Part shown: positions 35,212 through 43,865 of the stretch, in pieces
Numbering within the stretch: position 1 is the first letter of the stretch
Layout of the letters: the number at the start of each line of letters is the position of its first letter
From: JBDRDD01 sp043821115
Lineage (GTDB): Bacteria; CAYTYR01; UBA6262; DAOVJB01
Direction: 5' to 3'
Assembly: GCA_043821115.1 (NCBI GenBank)
Contig: JBDRDD010000032.1
Location: 1-64,000, forward strand
Length of the DNA stretch: 64,000 nucleotides
Translations under genes and position numbers: made by a program
The notes under the pieces: generated by a model
Seen by the model: only the letters and a program-made list of their open reading frames with translations
Database searches by the model: none
Told to the model about the DNA's origin: nothing

Positions 35212-36588
35212 ATGTTCAAGAAGATTCGTCACATTCATCTTGTCGGCATAGGTGGTACAGGTATGAGCGGGATAGCCGAGGTGCTGATAAATTTGGGTTA
35301 TAAAGTGAGCGGTTCTGATGTTAAAGAGACTTCCGTGACGCGCAGGCTCCAGGACATGGGTGGTGTTGTTTACGAGGGGCATGATAATGCAAATATAGCC
35401 GGTGCGGATGTTGTCGTTGTCTCCACTGCCATAGAAGAAGATAACCCGGAAGTAGAAGAGGCCAGGGTAAATACAATACCGGTCATACCGCGGGCTGAAA
35501 TGCTTGCCGAGCTCATGCGTCTTAAATACAGTGTCATCATTACGGGAACGCACGGCAAGACTACCACGACCTCAATGACAGGTCTGCTACTTGCACACAA
35601 CGGACTCGATCCAACGGTTGTAATAGGAGGCAAACTCAAAAATTTCGGAAGTAACGCCAAGCTGGGTAAAGGGGATTTTCTTATTGCTGAGGGTGATGAG
35701 AGCGATGGGTCGTTTTTGAAGCTTACCCCGACTATAGCCGTTGTAACTAATATTGATTCCGATCACCTAGATCATTACGGGAATATTAATAAAATAAGGA
35801 AAGCTTTCCTGGAGTTTGTAAATAAAGTTCCTTTTTACGGAACCGTTATAGTATGCTCTGATGACGTAGAGACTCGTAAAATTATTCGCAAGATAAAAAG
35901 AAAGTATATTACATACGGCATTAAAAAGAAGGCGGATATAGTTGCCTGTGATATAGTGACATCATCTTTCGAAACGCAGTTTAATCTCAAATGCAGCGGG
36001 AAGAAAATGGGTAGCATTAAATTAAGCGTGCCTGGTATCCATAATGTGTATAACGCGCTTGCCGCGATTGCTGTAGCTATGGAGCTTGACGTCAGTGTGG
36101 ATAATATAAGGGAAGGGTTCTCGGACTTTAGTGGTGTGGAAAGAAGGATAGAAATGAAGGGGGATATAAACGGCGTAATCGTGATTGATGATTATGCGCA
36201 TCATCCGACAGAGATAAAGGCGACACTTGATGCGCTTCGGGGAAGCTGTAAAAAGCGTCTTATTGCAGTATTTCAGCCGCACCGTTTCAGCAGGACAAAA
36301 CTTTTGGCAAAGGACTTCGGGACGGCATTTGATGCGGCAGACGTTGTGGTGGTTACAGATATATATCCTGCCGGTGAAAAACCCATCCCAGGTGTCAGTG
36401 CACAGCTTATAAAAGAGAGTATAGAGGCCCATAACCATAAAGAAGTAGAGTTCTTTTCAAGCAGCAATGAAATAGTTGAGTTCATCTCAGGATATACTGA
36501 ACCTGGAGATGTTGTGTTGACTCTTGGTGCGGGAGATGTTTGGAAAATAGGAGAGAGTCTCCTGGAGAACCTGAGGGTAAAAGTCTAA
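35212..36588 (+). CDS. murC: UDP-N-acetylmuramate--L-alanine ligase
   Basis: The 458-aa Mur ligase shows HLVGIGGTGMSGIAEVL for UDP binding, the ATP P-loop TGTHGKTTTTSM near 110, and GDESDGSFLKL. DHLDHYG and DYAHHPTEIKATL follow. It adds L-Ala to UDP-MurNAc, the first cytoplasmic step of the peptide stem. It opens a compact dcw-type set murC-murB-ddl-ftsQ-ftsA-ftsZ. The usual upstream genes (mraY, murD-G, ftsW) are not in this window. Confidence 0.97.
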   Translation: MFKKIRHIHLVGIGGTGMSGIAEVLINLGYKVSGSDVKETSVTRRLQDMGGVVYEGHDNANIAGADVVVVSTAIEEDNPEVEEARVNTIPVIPRAEMLAELMRLKYSVIITGTHGKTTTTSMTGLLLAHNGLDPTVVIGGKLKNFGSNAKLGKGDFLIAEGDESDGSFLKLTPTIAVVTNIDSDHLDHYGNINKIRKAFLEFVNKVPFYGTVIVCSDDVETRKIIRKIKRKYITYGIKKKADIVACDIVTSSFETQFNLKCSGKKMGSIKLSVPGIHNVYNALAAIAVAMELDVSVDNIREGFSDFSGVERRIEMKGDINGVIVIDDYAHHPTEIKATLDALRGSCKKRLIAVFQPHRFSRTKLLAKDFGTAFDAADVVVVTDIYPAGEKPIPGVSAQLIKESIEAHNHKEVEFFSSSNEIVEFISGYTEPGDVVLTLGAGDVWKIGESLLENLRVKV

Positions 36589-36602
36589 TAGGAGGTCTTT
36601 TG

Positions 36603-37520
36603 GTGGGGGTTATGTTAAAAAACACGCTCAATATATTTTCTGATATTAAAAAAATGGTACAGAAAACCACAAAGGATGAGCCGCTTAGCAAATACACCTC
36701 ATTTTGTATAGGGGGAGCGGCGGATGTGTTCGTGGAAGTAACAACAATTGAGGAACTTCGAAGCATACTTAAGTATGCTGATTCCAGGAATATTTCCATA
36801 CTGGCTCTTGGAAGAGGAACAAACATTCTCGTCAGCGACAAGGGTTTCAGGGGGATAGTTCTACAGCTGGGGGAGGCTTTCAGGGGGGTTGATTTCAAGA
36901 AAGACTGTGCTGAGGCAGGCTCAGCAGCTGAGCTGCCTGTTCTGGCCAGCAAATCTTTTGCGCGCGGATTGAGCGGCCTGGAATTTGCGGTAGGCATTCC
37001 CGGTTCCGTTGGTGGCGCTGTTGCCTCAAATGCGGGGGCATACGGAAAATCCATGAAGGATGTAGTGAGTGAGCTAAGTATAGTAGACTTGCAGGGCAAG
37101 CTTCACAGGGTACTAAAAAGTGATATAATGTTCTCTTACAGGAAAGCAGTATTCCCTTTTGATGGTATAATCACGAAAGTAAAAGTGAAATTAATCCCTC
37201 GAGATAAAAATGATATAATCGGAGACGTTCAGCTTTGCATAGAAAAAAGGAAAAGAACCCAGGGGGTTAGTTTTCCAAATGCCGGGTGTGTTTTTAAGAA
37301 TACAGATTCCTGCAATTCCGGGAAACTGATAGAGGATGCCGGGCTCAAGGGATTGCGTGTTGGGGGAGCCCAGGTTTCTGTAAAACATGCAAATTACATT
37401 GTTAATATCGGCGGTGCAACGGCGGAGGATGTTCTCTGTCTGATAGAGCAGGTGCGAACAAAAGTGATGGAAACCTCGGGCGTTAAGCTTGAGCTGGAGA
37501 TAAAATTGGTGGGAGAATAA
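36603..37520 (+). CDS. murB: UDP-N-acetylenolpyruvoylglucosamine reductase
   Basis: The 305-aa FAD enzyme has the N-terminal SKYTSFCIGGAADVFVEV, ILALGRGTNILVSDKGFRG, GIPGSVGGAVASNAGAYG, the SYRKAVF segment and SFPNAGCVFKN. It reduces UDP-GlcNAc-enolpyruvate to UDP-MurNAc. I chose GTG 36603: AGGAGG (36590-36595) sits 7 bp before it, while ATG 36612 is too far. A longer frame from 36540 overlaps murC. This is a type II-like MurB ending with VKLELEIKLVGE. Confidence 0.95.
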   Translation: MGVMLKNTLNIFSDIKKMVQKTTKDEPLSKYTSFCIGGAADVFVEVTTIEELRSILKYADSRNISILALGRGTNILVSDKGFRGIVLQLGEAFRGVDFKKDCAEAGSAAELPVLASKSFARGLSGLEFAVGIPGSVGGAVASNAGAYGKSMKDVVSELSIVDLQGKLHRVLKSDIMFSYRKAVFPFDGIITKVKVKLIPRDKNDIIGDVQLCIEKRKRTQGVSFPNAGCVFKNTDSCNSGKLIEDAGLKGLRVGGAQVSVKHANYIVNIGGATAEDVLCLIEQVRTKVMETSGVKLELEIKLVGE

Positions 37521-37526
37521 GAGGGT

Positions 37527-38477
37527 ATGTCAAAGCCCGCAAGTAAGAAAAAAGTCATAGGCGTTTTAATGGGGGGATTCTCAAGTGAGCGTAAGATCTC
37601 CCTTCAAACCGGAAAGGCAGTTGCACAGGCCTTACGGGAGGAAGGATTCAGGGTAAAAGAGATAGACCTGAGAAGGAAAAACATCTCTGATATCCTGACC
37701 GGAAAGAATATATACATAGCTTTTATCGCCCTTCATGGTGAATATGGCGAGGATGGCACCATTCAGGGATTGTTGGAGATGGCTGGGATACCCTATACCG
37801 GCTCAGGTGTGCTTGCAAGCGCACTGGCCATGGACAAGGTGAAAGCAAAAGAGATGTTTTCTTTTCACTCTGTTGCGACTCCTGACTGGGTGGTGTTGCA
37901 CAGGGGTGAAGAGGGCAACAGGGTCAGGGCTGATAAAGCCATTAAGAAACTCGGGTTTCCTCTTGTGGTCAAGCCTTCACAGCAGGGTTCTACTGTGGGA
38001 ATAACCATCCTGCGCAGCAGATCCGGCATGTCAAAAGCACTCAGCGGAGCTTTTAAGTACTCCAAAGATGTGATACTCGAAAAATATATAAGTGGCATGG
38101 AAATCACCGTGGGTATATTAGACAATACTCCGCTTCCGGTCATGGAGATTGTTCCCATGAATTCATTTTACGATTTTTCGGCAAAGTATAAAAAAGGTAT
38201 ATCCGAGCATGTAATTCCTGCGCGTTTACCCGACTCTCTAAGATTAAATGCACAGAAGACAGCGCTTAAAGCGCACCAGGTGCTAGGGTGCTCCGGTGCA
38301 ACCAGGGTTGATCTGCGCGTTGAGAAGAAAGGAACCCGGTACACGGGATTGTATGTTCTTGAGGTAAACACTATCCCGGGGATGACCAGAATAAGCCTCC
38401 TTCCGGAGGCGGCTCTCTCCGTGGGCATGTCTTTTAATCAGCTGGTTATGGAAATACTCAGGTTAGGGTCGAAATGA
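37527..38477 (+). CDS. ddl: D-alanine--D-alanine ligase
   Basis: The 316-aa ATP-grasp enzyme shows VLMGGFSSERKISLQTGKAV, ALHGEYGEDGTIQGLLEMAGIPYTGSGVLASALAMDK, VVKPSQQGSTVGI and EVNTIPGMTRISLLPEAA. It makes the D-Ala-D-Ala dipeptide used by MurF. The terminal ATGA overlap with ftsQ suggests coupled translation. Length and motifs are normal. Confidence 0.97.
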   Translation: MSKPASKKKVIGVLMGGFSSERKISLQTGKAVAQALREEGFRVKEIDLRRKNISDILTGKNIYIAFIALHGEYGEDGTIQGLLEMAGIPYTGSGVLASALAMDKVKAKEMFSFHSVATPDWVVLHRGEEGNRVRADKAIKKLGFPLVVKPSQQGSTVGITILRSRSGMSKALSGAFKYSKDVILEKYISGMEITVGILDNTPLPVMEIVPMNSFYDFSAKYKKGISEHVIPARLPDSLRLNAQKTALKAHQVLGCSGATRVDLRVEKKGTRYTGLYVLEVNTIPGMTRISLLPEAALSVGMSFNQLVMEILRLGSK

Positions 38478-39295
38478 AATATCTTGTTAAAAGAAAAAGT
38501 TGGAATAAAAAAGTTAAACGCAGGTTAAAATATAAGCAGCAAAGGAGAAAGAAAATCGGAATGTACCTGCTAAAGGGTATAGGGTTTGCATTAATTACGG
38601 CTGTTCTTTCTTTTGGCGGGACAAAACTCTATAATTTCGTGTTTTATTCAGAGCACTTCAAAATAAAGAGTGTCACTGTTATGGGAAATCATTCCCTTGA
38701 AGAAAGCAATGTATTGAAACTCTCCGGGCTCAGCGGAGGGGAAAATATATTCGGGGTGAACAATTCTGCCATAGAATCTTTAATGGAACTTCATCCCTCA
38801 ATAAAAAAAGTGGATGTAAAAAGAAAGTTTCCTGACAGGCTGCTTGTAAGTATTAAAGAGAGGATGCCTCTGGCAGTTCTTAAAAAAAATGATATCTGGT
38901 ACGGCATGGATGAAGATGCTGTTATATTTAAGTTCCCAGTTGGTTACAAAACACTACGCCTTCCGGTAATTAAAGGGTTTGAAGAAATCGGTGAAAGTGA
39001 ACCAGTCAAGCGCAATTCCAGAAAGAGAATAGTGATAAAACTCATTAATGAGTTTTTGTCTGCGGGTTTACCAATTGCGGACGAAATCATGAATATCGAT
39101 GTCTCAGATACTGAGGATGTAACCATTGATACAAAATATTACGGGCGGATACGTTTCGGCGATATCAGTACCGGCATGATTAGGGGAAAATTAACTCAAA
39201 TGGCCTCTATATTTGAGGATATAAAAAGAAGGAAAACCAAAGTTGAGTATGTGGATATGCGTTTTAGTAACGCTGTCATAAAGCCTGCTTATTGA
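38474..39295 (+). CDS. ftsQ: Cell division protein FtsQ
   Basis: The 273-aa bitopic protein has a very basic cytoplasmic tail (first about 28 residues) and one transmembrane helix (about 33-52). The POTRA domain starts FKIKSVTVMGNHSLEESNVLKLSGL, and the FtsQ beta domain includes RKFPDRLLVSIKERMPLAVL. It joins FtsB/FtsL in the divisome. Position between ddl and ftsA is the textbook dcw location. Confidence 0.93.
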   Translation: MKYLVKRKSWNKKVKRRLKYKQQRRKKIGMYLLKGIGFALITAVLSFGGTKLYNFVFYSEHFKIKSVTVMGNHSLEESNVLKLSGLSGGENIFGVNNSAIESLMELHPSIKKVDVKRKFPDRLLVSIKERMPLAVLKKNDIWYGMDEDAVIFKFPVGYKTLRLPVIKGFEEIGESEPVKRNSRKRIVIKLINEFLSAGLPIADEIMNIDVSDTEDVTIDTKYYGRIRFGDISTGMIRGKLTQMASIFEDIKRRKTKVEYVDMRFSNAVIKPAY

Positions 39296-39331
39296 GCACT
39301 CTGTATGTGATATGAAAAGGAGATGATAAAA

Positions 39332-40570
39332 GTGGGAAGGAATAAATTTATTGCAGGACTTGATATCGGTACAAGCAAGATAGCCGCTATTATCGGAGGG
39401 GTGAATGAAAATCTAAGGGTGGAGATAATAGGCTTTGCTACGGTACCTTCTGAGGGAATAAGAGAAGGCGTAGTGGTCAATCTTGACAGAACGGTCAAAT
39501 CAATAGAAAAAGCCGTGGAGGAAGCGGAAAAACAGGCAAACGTCAACGTGGAATCACTTTGTGTTGGCATCGGAGGGGGTTGCATAAGGAGCCAGCCTTC
39601 CAAGGGTGTTATTGCTATTTCACGTAGTGACACTGAGATAACTTCGCGTGATGTCAACCGTGTGATAGAGCAGGCACGTGCTATTCCTCTTCCGCTTGAG
39701 CAGGAAGTAATACATGTTTTGCCCCAAAAATTCATAATAGATGATCAACATGGTATACTGGACCCACTGGGTATGAACGGCGTCAGGCTGGAGACGGAAG
39801 TTTTTATCGTAAGCGGGACAAGTACGTTTTTGCAGAATATGATAAGATGCGTGAACAAGGCGGGATTCAAGATAGAAAGTCTGGTTTTCGGACCTCTGGC
39901 CTCAAGTGAAGCAGTTCTTTTGCCGGATGAAAAGAGCCTGGGTGTGGTACTTGTTGATATAGGGGCCGGGAAAAGTGATATAACAATTTTTATCGAAAAC
40001 GGTCTTTCTTATACATCGAGTATCCCTTATGGAGGCGATTCTATCACAAGGGATATAGCTTACGGGCTCAAGACATCCATTCCTGAAGCGGAAGAGTTAA
40101 AGAAAAAAAGCGGTTGTGCATTCGTTGACATGGTGAAGGAAAAGGAGACCATAGTGGTTTCAAGCGTGAGCAGAAGAAACAGCCGCAAGGTTACACGTCG
40201 CTCTCTAAATGAAATCATAGAGCCTAGGATAGAGGAAATACTGGGGCTCGTCGGTACGGAAATACAGAAAAGCGGCTACGCTGAACTTTTGCCCGCGGGT
40301 GTGGTTATGACCGGCGGTACATCCATGATGAATGGGCTGGAGGATTTAGCGAAAGAAATACTCGGACTTGATGTCAGGGTAGGATTGCCTTGTAACGTAG
40401 AAAATCTAAGCGACGAACTAATGGACCCTTCTTATGCCCTAGCTATAGGACTTATTCAGAAAGGTTTTAACGATGAGTCTGTCCCATATAAAATTATAAG
40501 TCGCAAGTCTCCGGCATGGTTTAAGAGGGTAATGGGCCCGGTGAGTAAACTTTTTGAAGAGGTTTTTTAA
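39332..40570 (+). CDS. ftsA: Cell division protein FtsA
   Basis: The 412-aa actin-like ATPase shows FIAGLDIGTSKIAAIIGG, VGIGGGCIRSQPSKGVI (1C-domain region), VVLVDIGAGKSDITIFIENG, GGDSITRDIA and GVVMTGGTSMM. The C terminus is an amphipathic membrane-targeting helix (WFKRVMGPVSKLFEEVF). It tethers FtsZ to the membrane. I prefer GTG 39332: AAGGAG (39317-39322) abuts the ATG at 39323 with no spacing but lies 9 bp from the GTG. Confidence 0.95.
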   Translation: MGRNKFIAGLDIGTSKIAAIIGGVNENLRVEIIGFATVPSEGIREGVVVNLDRTVKSIEKAVEEAEKQANVNVESLCVGIGGGCIRSQPSKGVIAISRSDTEITSRDVNRVIEQARAIPLPLEQEVIHVLPQKFIIDDQHGILDPLGMNGVRLETEVFIVSGTSTFLQNMIRCVNKAGFKIESLVFGPLASSEAVLLPDEKSLGVVLVDIGAGKSDITIFIENGLSYTSSIPYGGDSITRDIAYGLKTSIPEAEELKKKSGCAFVDMVKEKETIVVSSVSRRNSRKVTRRSLNEIIEPRIEEILGLVGTEIQKSGYAELLPAGVVMTGGTSMMNGLEDLAKEILGLDVRVGLPCNVENLSDELMDPSYALAIGLIQKGFNDESVPYKIISRKSPAWFKRVMGPVSKLFEEVF

Positions 40571-40600
40571 TTGGTGATTTTTTTTATACGGAAGGGATAA

Positions 40601-41728
40601 ATGAAACTCAAGATTAACGAGGATTTTAATCAATCTGCGAATATAAAGGTGATAGGTCTCGGTGGTGGCGGGGGTAACGCCGTCAACAGGATGGTTCTTT
40701 CCGGCATTAAAGGTGTTGAGTTTATTGCCATCAACACGGATGTTCAGGCTTTGAAGGCTTCCATTGCCTCTGACAGACTTCAAATAGGGGAAACGCTTAC
40801 AAGGGGTCTCGGTGTAGGCGGGGATCCTGATGTGGGAAGACAGGCGGCCGAGGAATCACGTCAGGAAATAAAAGATGCGCTAAAAGGCACGGACATGCTT
40901 TTTATAACTGCGGGTCTCGGTGGTGGCACAGGTACGGGGGGCTCTTCCGTTATAGCCGAGATATCACAGTCTATGGGTATACTTACCGTGGCTGTTGTAA
41001 CAAAACCTTTCGTGTTTGAAGGCAAGATTAGGGCAAGGCAGGCGGAGGAAGGGTTAAAACGACTCAACGGCAAGGTTGATACTCTTATAGCTATCCCGAA
41101 CCAGAGGTTGTTTTCAGTAATTGACAAGAATACCTCGATGCTTGATTCTTTTAAGGTCGCAGATGATATACTGCGTCAGGGAGTACAGAGTATAGCGGAT
41201 ATCATAACCCAGCACGGTATAGTGAACGTTGATTTTGCAGATGTAAAAACTATTATAAAAAGTGCCGGTAATGCTTTTATGGGTGTGGGATTCGCTTCGG
41301 GTTCGGATAAGGCCAAGATAGCTGCGCATAAAGCGGTGAGTTCTCCCCTTCTTGAGGATGCCACCATAGAAGGCGCCACAAGGGTGCTTGTCAATATAAC
41401 CAGTAAGTCAGATATTAAAATGTATGAGACCGAGCAGATAATGAAGATCATAACGCATTCGATTTCCCATGAAGCAAACGTGATATTCGGTGCGGTCTTC
41501 AATGAAAATATGGAAGAAGATGGGATTAAGGTAACAGTTATTACCGCGGGTTTTACTCGTGCTAATGAGCGCAGGAAGAGCGATTTATTACCGCGCAGGC
41601 AGGTGGACATGGATTCGGAAAAAGCTTTCACGACAACAGTGAGAAGTTCAGGTGATCCCAGGAATAATCTCAGCATACCTGCATATTTGAGAAGGAAAAG
41701 GGGGTTGGAAGAAGGCGATGGAACTTAA
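40601..41728 (+). CDS. ftsZ: Cell division protein FtsZ
   Basis: The 375-aa tubulin-like GTPase shows KVIGLGGGGGNAVNRMV, EFIAINTDVQAL, the GTP loop GLGGGTGTGGS, the T7-like loop VDFADVKTIIKSAGNAFMG and GANVIFGAVFNENMED-type residues. A short linker ends in the conserved partner-binding peptide IPAYLRRKRG. It forms the Z ring. The last codons overlap pilT by 11 bp, so division and pilus retraction genes are physically linked here. Confidence 0.98.
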   Translation: MKLKINEDFNQSANIKVIGLGGGGGNAVNRMVLSGIKGVEFIAINTDVQALKASIASDRLQIGETLTRGLGVGGDPDVGRQAAEESRQEIKDALKGTDMLFITAGLGGGTGTGGSSVIAEISQSMGILTVAVVTKPFVFEGKIRARQAEEGLKRLNGKVDTLIAIPNQRLFSVIDKNTSMLDSFKVADDILRQGVQSIADIITQHGIVNVDFADVKTIIKSAGNAFMGVGFASGSDKAKIAAHKAVSSPLLEDATIEGATRVLVNITSKSDIKMYETEQIMKIITHSISHEANVIFGAVFNENMEEDGIKVTVITAGFTRANERRKSDLLPRRQVDMDSEKAFTTTVRSSGDPRNNLSIPAYLRRKRGLEEGDGT

Positions 41729-42824
41729 TGAACTACTCCGTGATATGGTAAAGAGGAAAGCTTCTGATTTACACCTGAGGGCAGGCAGTCGGCCGACTGT
41801 TCGCATAAACGATGAACTCCTTCCTTTGGAAGATTATGAGAAACTTACTCCAGATGATGTAAAGACGATAGCTTCGAAGGTTATGACCGAAGAACAAAAA
41901 AATATATACGAAAAGGAACATGAGCTTGACATAGGACACAGCGTTAGTGATGTCGGGCGTTTCCGTCTTAATATTTTCCAGCAGCGCGGGACGGTTGATA
42001 TAGTTCTTCGCATGATACCTTTCTCGGTTCCCAAGTTCGGGGAACTAAACCTGCCGGATGTTCTCTCAAAGATAGCCGAACAGCCCCGAGGCCTGGTCCT
42101 TGTTACAGGTACAACGGGGAGCGGCAAGAGCACAACACTTGCGGCTATGCTAGATTATATCAATTCCAACCAGAAGAAGCATATTATAACGGTGGAAGAT
42201 CCGATAGAATTTCTGCACAAAGATAAGATGAGTATTATAAGCCAGCGTGAGCTTGGCACGGACACCAAGTCGTTTCCTACAGCGCTTAGATACATCATGA
42301 GGCAGGATCCGGATGTCATACTAATAGGTGAGATGAGGGACCTTGAGACAATGTCAACAGCCCTGACAGCCGCGCAGTTGGGGCATTTGGTTCTGAGCAC
42401 GCTCCACACTATAGACGCTGTTTCAACGGTTACAAGGATCATAGATTTATTTCCCCCACATCAGCAGAATCAGATAAGATTGCAGTTGTCCGATACACTA
42501 AAAGCCGTTATATCCCAGAGACTGCTGCCGCTTGCAAATGAAGAGGGATTAATTCCAGCGGTGGAAGTTATGATGGTCACGCCGTATATACGCAAATTAA
42601 TAGAGGAAAACAAACTCTCGGAAATAAGCAAAGCAGTCCAGCAAGGGGATTATTACGGTATGCAGAGTTTCAACAAATCCCTGGTGGATCTGTATCAATC
42701 GGGTAAGGTCACTATTGATGATGCTAGGGAGAATGCCACAAGTCCCGAGGAATTCATGCTCAATGTCAAGGGAATATATGCCGGGGATAATACCTCTATG
42801 AATTTTGATGAAAACGGAAAATAA
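41718..42824 (+). CDS. pilT: Type IV pilus retraction ATPase PilT
   Basis: The 368-aa secretion ATPase shows ASDLHLRAGSRPTVRI, Walker A TGTTGSGKSTTLAAML, the Asp box ITVEDPIEFLH, Walker B DVILIGEMRDLETMSTAL and the His box STLHTIDAVSTVTRI. The PilT C-terminal AIRNLIRE motif is not obvious: the equivalent region reads VMMVTPYIRKLIEENK, in keeping with PilT. It depolymerises pili for twitching. It overlaps ftsZ and is 1 bp before the next gene, so it sits at the junction between the division and lipid clusters. Confidence 0.94.
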   Translation: MELNELLRDMVKRKASDLHLRAGSRPTVRINDELLPLEDYEKLTPDDVKTIASKVMTEEQKNIYEKEHELDIGHSVSDVGRFRLNIFQQRGTVDIVLRMIPFSVPKFGELNLPDVLSKIAEQPRGLVLVTGTTGSGKSTTLAAMLDYINSNQKKHIITVEDPIEFLHKDKMSIISQRELGTDTKSFPTALRYIMRQDPDVILIGEMRDLETMSTALTAAQLGHLVLSTLHTIDAVSTVTRIIDLFPPHQQNQIRLQLSDTLKAVISQRLLPLANEEGLIPAVEVMMVTPYIRKLIEENKLSEISKAVQQGDYYGMQSFNKSLVDLYQSGKVTIDDARENATSPEEFMLNVKGIYAGDNTSMNFDENGK

Positions 42825-42825
42825 T

Positions 42826-43818
42826 ATGAAGGTATTGATCACCGGAGCTAACGGATTTATAGGAAGTCACCTAACGGAAGCCCTTCTGGATAAGGGATAT
42901 AGTGTCAGGTGTCTTCTCAGAAAAACAAGTGATCTTTCTTGGCTGGCGCCCCTTGAGGAAAAATCATCAGGGCGTCTTGAATTTGTTTATGGGGATATTT
43001 GTGACAAAGAATCTCTTAGGGCAGTCGTGGGGGATGTTGATTACGTATATCATGTGGCTGGGCTTGTCAAGGCACACCGGCCGCAGCGCTATTACGAGGT
43101 GAATGTCGAAGGGACAAGGAACCTTGCCGAGGTTACAAGAGATATTTCCCCCAACATTAAGAAATTCGTTTTCTTCAGTAGCCTTGCTGCAAGCGGTCCA
43201 AGCGATGACGGGCATCTCTTAAAGGAGCTTGAGACCTCTCATCCCGTGACAGACTATGGCAAAAGCAAACGTGATGCAGAAGACTTGCTGAAGAATGATT
43301 TCTCGTCTAAATTACCGGTGGTTGTAATACGGCCTCCTATAATTTACGGCCCAAGGGACAGGGGGTTCTATTTTTATTTCAAAATCGTGAAAAAAGGAAT
43401 AATTCCCGTCACGGGAAAGAAGATAAGCGCCTGTTTCGTGAGTGACCTTGTGAAGGGAGCTATACTGGCAGCAGAGAGTAAAGCTTCAGACTCTCAGGTG
43501 TATTTTATATCCGATCCGGTTCCTTTTTCTCCGGAAAGCATAGGCAGAACTATAGCTAAGTTTCTCCAGGTTGATGCTAAAAAAATAAAAGTCCCGGCTT
43601 TCATTGTCATGGCAGCCGGTTTTTTAAGCCAGTTCATAAGTGATTTAAGCGGCAAGATTACAATATTCAATATTCAAAAGGCCAGGGAGATGGTACAGCC
43701 ATACTGGGTATGCGATGTCTCCAAGGCGCGGGCCGAACTGGGTTTTAAGGCATCCATTGATATAGAAGAGGGTATTAGAATAACAGTTGACTGGTACAAG
43801 AAGCGCGGATGGCTGTAA
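42826..43818 (+). CDS. NAD(P)-dependent epimerase/dehydratase-type reductase, candidate ceramide reductase (CerR-like)
   Basis: The 330-aa extended SDR starts MKVLITGANGFIGSHLTEALL (GxxGxxG) and has the catalytic YGKSK near 150, then VVIRPPIIYGPRDRG. Such proteins range from sugar epimerases to lipid ketoreductases. The gene is next to a serine-palmitoyltransferase-like gene and a GNAT acyltransferase. In Caulobacter the reductase of bacterial ceramide synthesis is also an epimerase-type SDR, so a lipid ketoreductase role is my preferred reading; a nucleotide-sugar enzyme is the alternative. I chose ATG 42826, 1 bp after the pilT stop, because the family starts at the Rossmann motif. Confidence 0.7.
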   Translation: MKVLITGANGFIGSHLTEALLDKGYSVRCLLRKTSDLSWLAPLEEKSSGRLEFVYGDICDKESLRAVVGDVDYVYHVAGLVKAHRPQRYYEVNVEGTRNLAEVTRDISPNIKKFVFFSSLAASGPSDDGHLLKELETSHPVTDYGKSKRDAEDLLKNDFSSKLPVVVIRPPIIYGPRDRGFYFYFKIVKKGIIPVTGKKISACFVSDLVKGAILAAESKASDSQVYFISDPVPFSPESIGRTIAKFLQVDAKKIKVPAFIVMAAGFLSQFISDLSGKITIFNIQKAREMVQPYWVCDVSKARAELGFKASIDIEEGIRITVDWYKKRGWL

Positions 43819-43822
43819 GAGG

Positions 43823-43850
43823 TTTAGATTAAAAAATCATAGTATACTAT
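43823..43850 (+). promoter_or_regulatory. Candidate promoter for the SPT-like gene
   Basis: TTTAGA (43823-43828), 16-bp spacer and TATACT (43845-43850) lie just upstream of the PLP enzyme gene. The -10 hexamer is inside a perfect palindrome. Confidence 0.45.
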
Positions 43851-43852
43851 GA
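43837..43852. promoter_or_regulatory. 16-bp perfect palindrome, candidate operator
   Basis: TCATAGTATACTATGA reads the same on both strands and overlaps the candidate -10 hexamer of the SPT-like gene. Its symmetry and location fit a dimeric repressor site. No T tract follows, so it is unlikely to be a terminator. The cognate regulator is unknown. Confidence 0.5.
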
Positions 43853-43865
43853 ACAGGGGGTTGTG

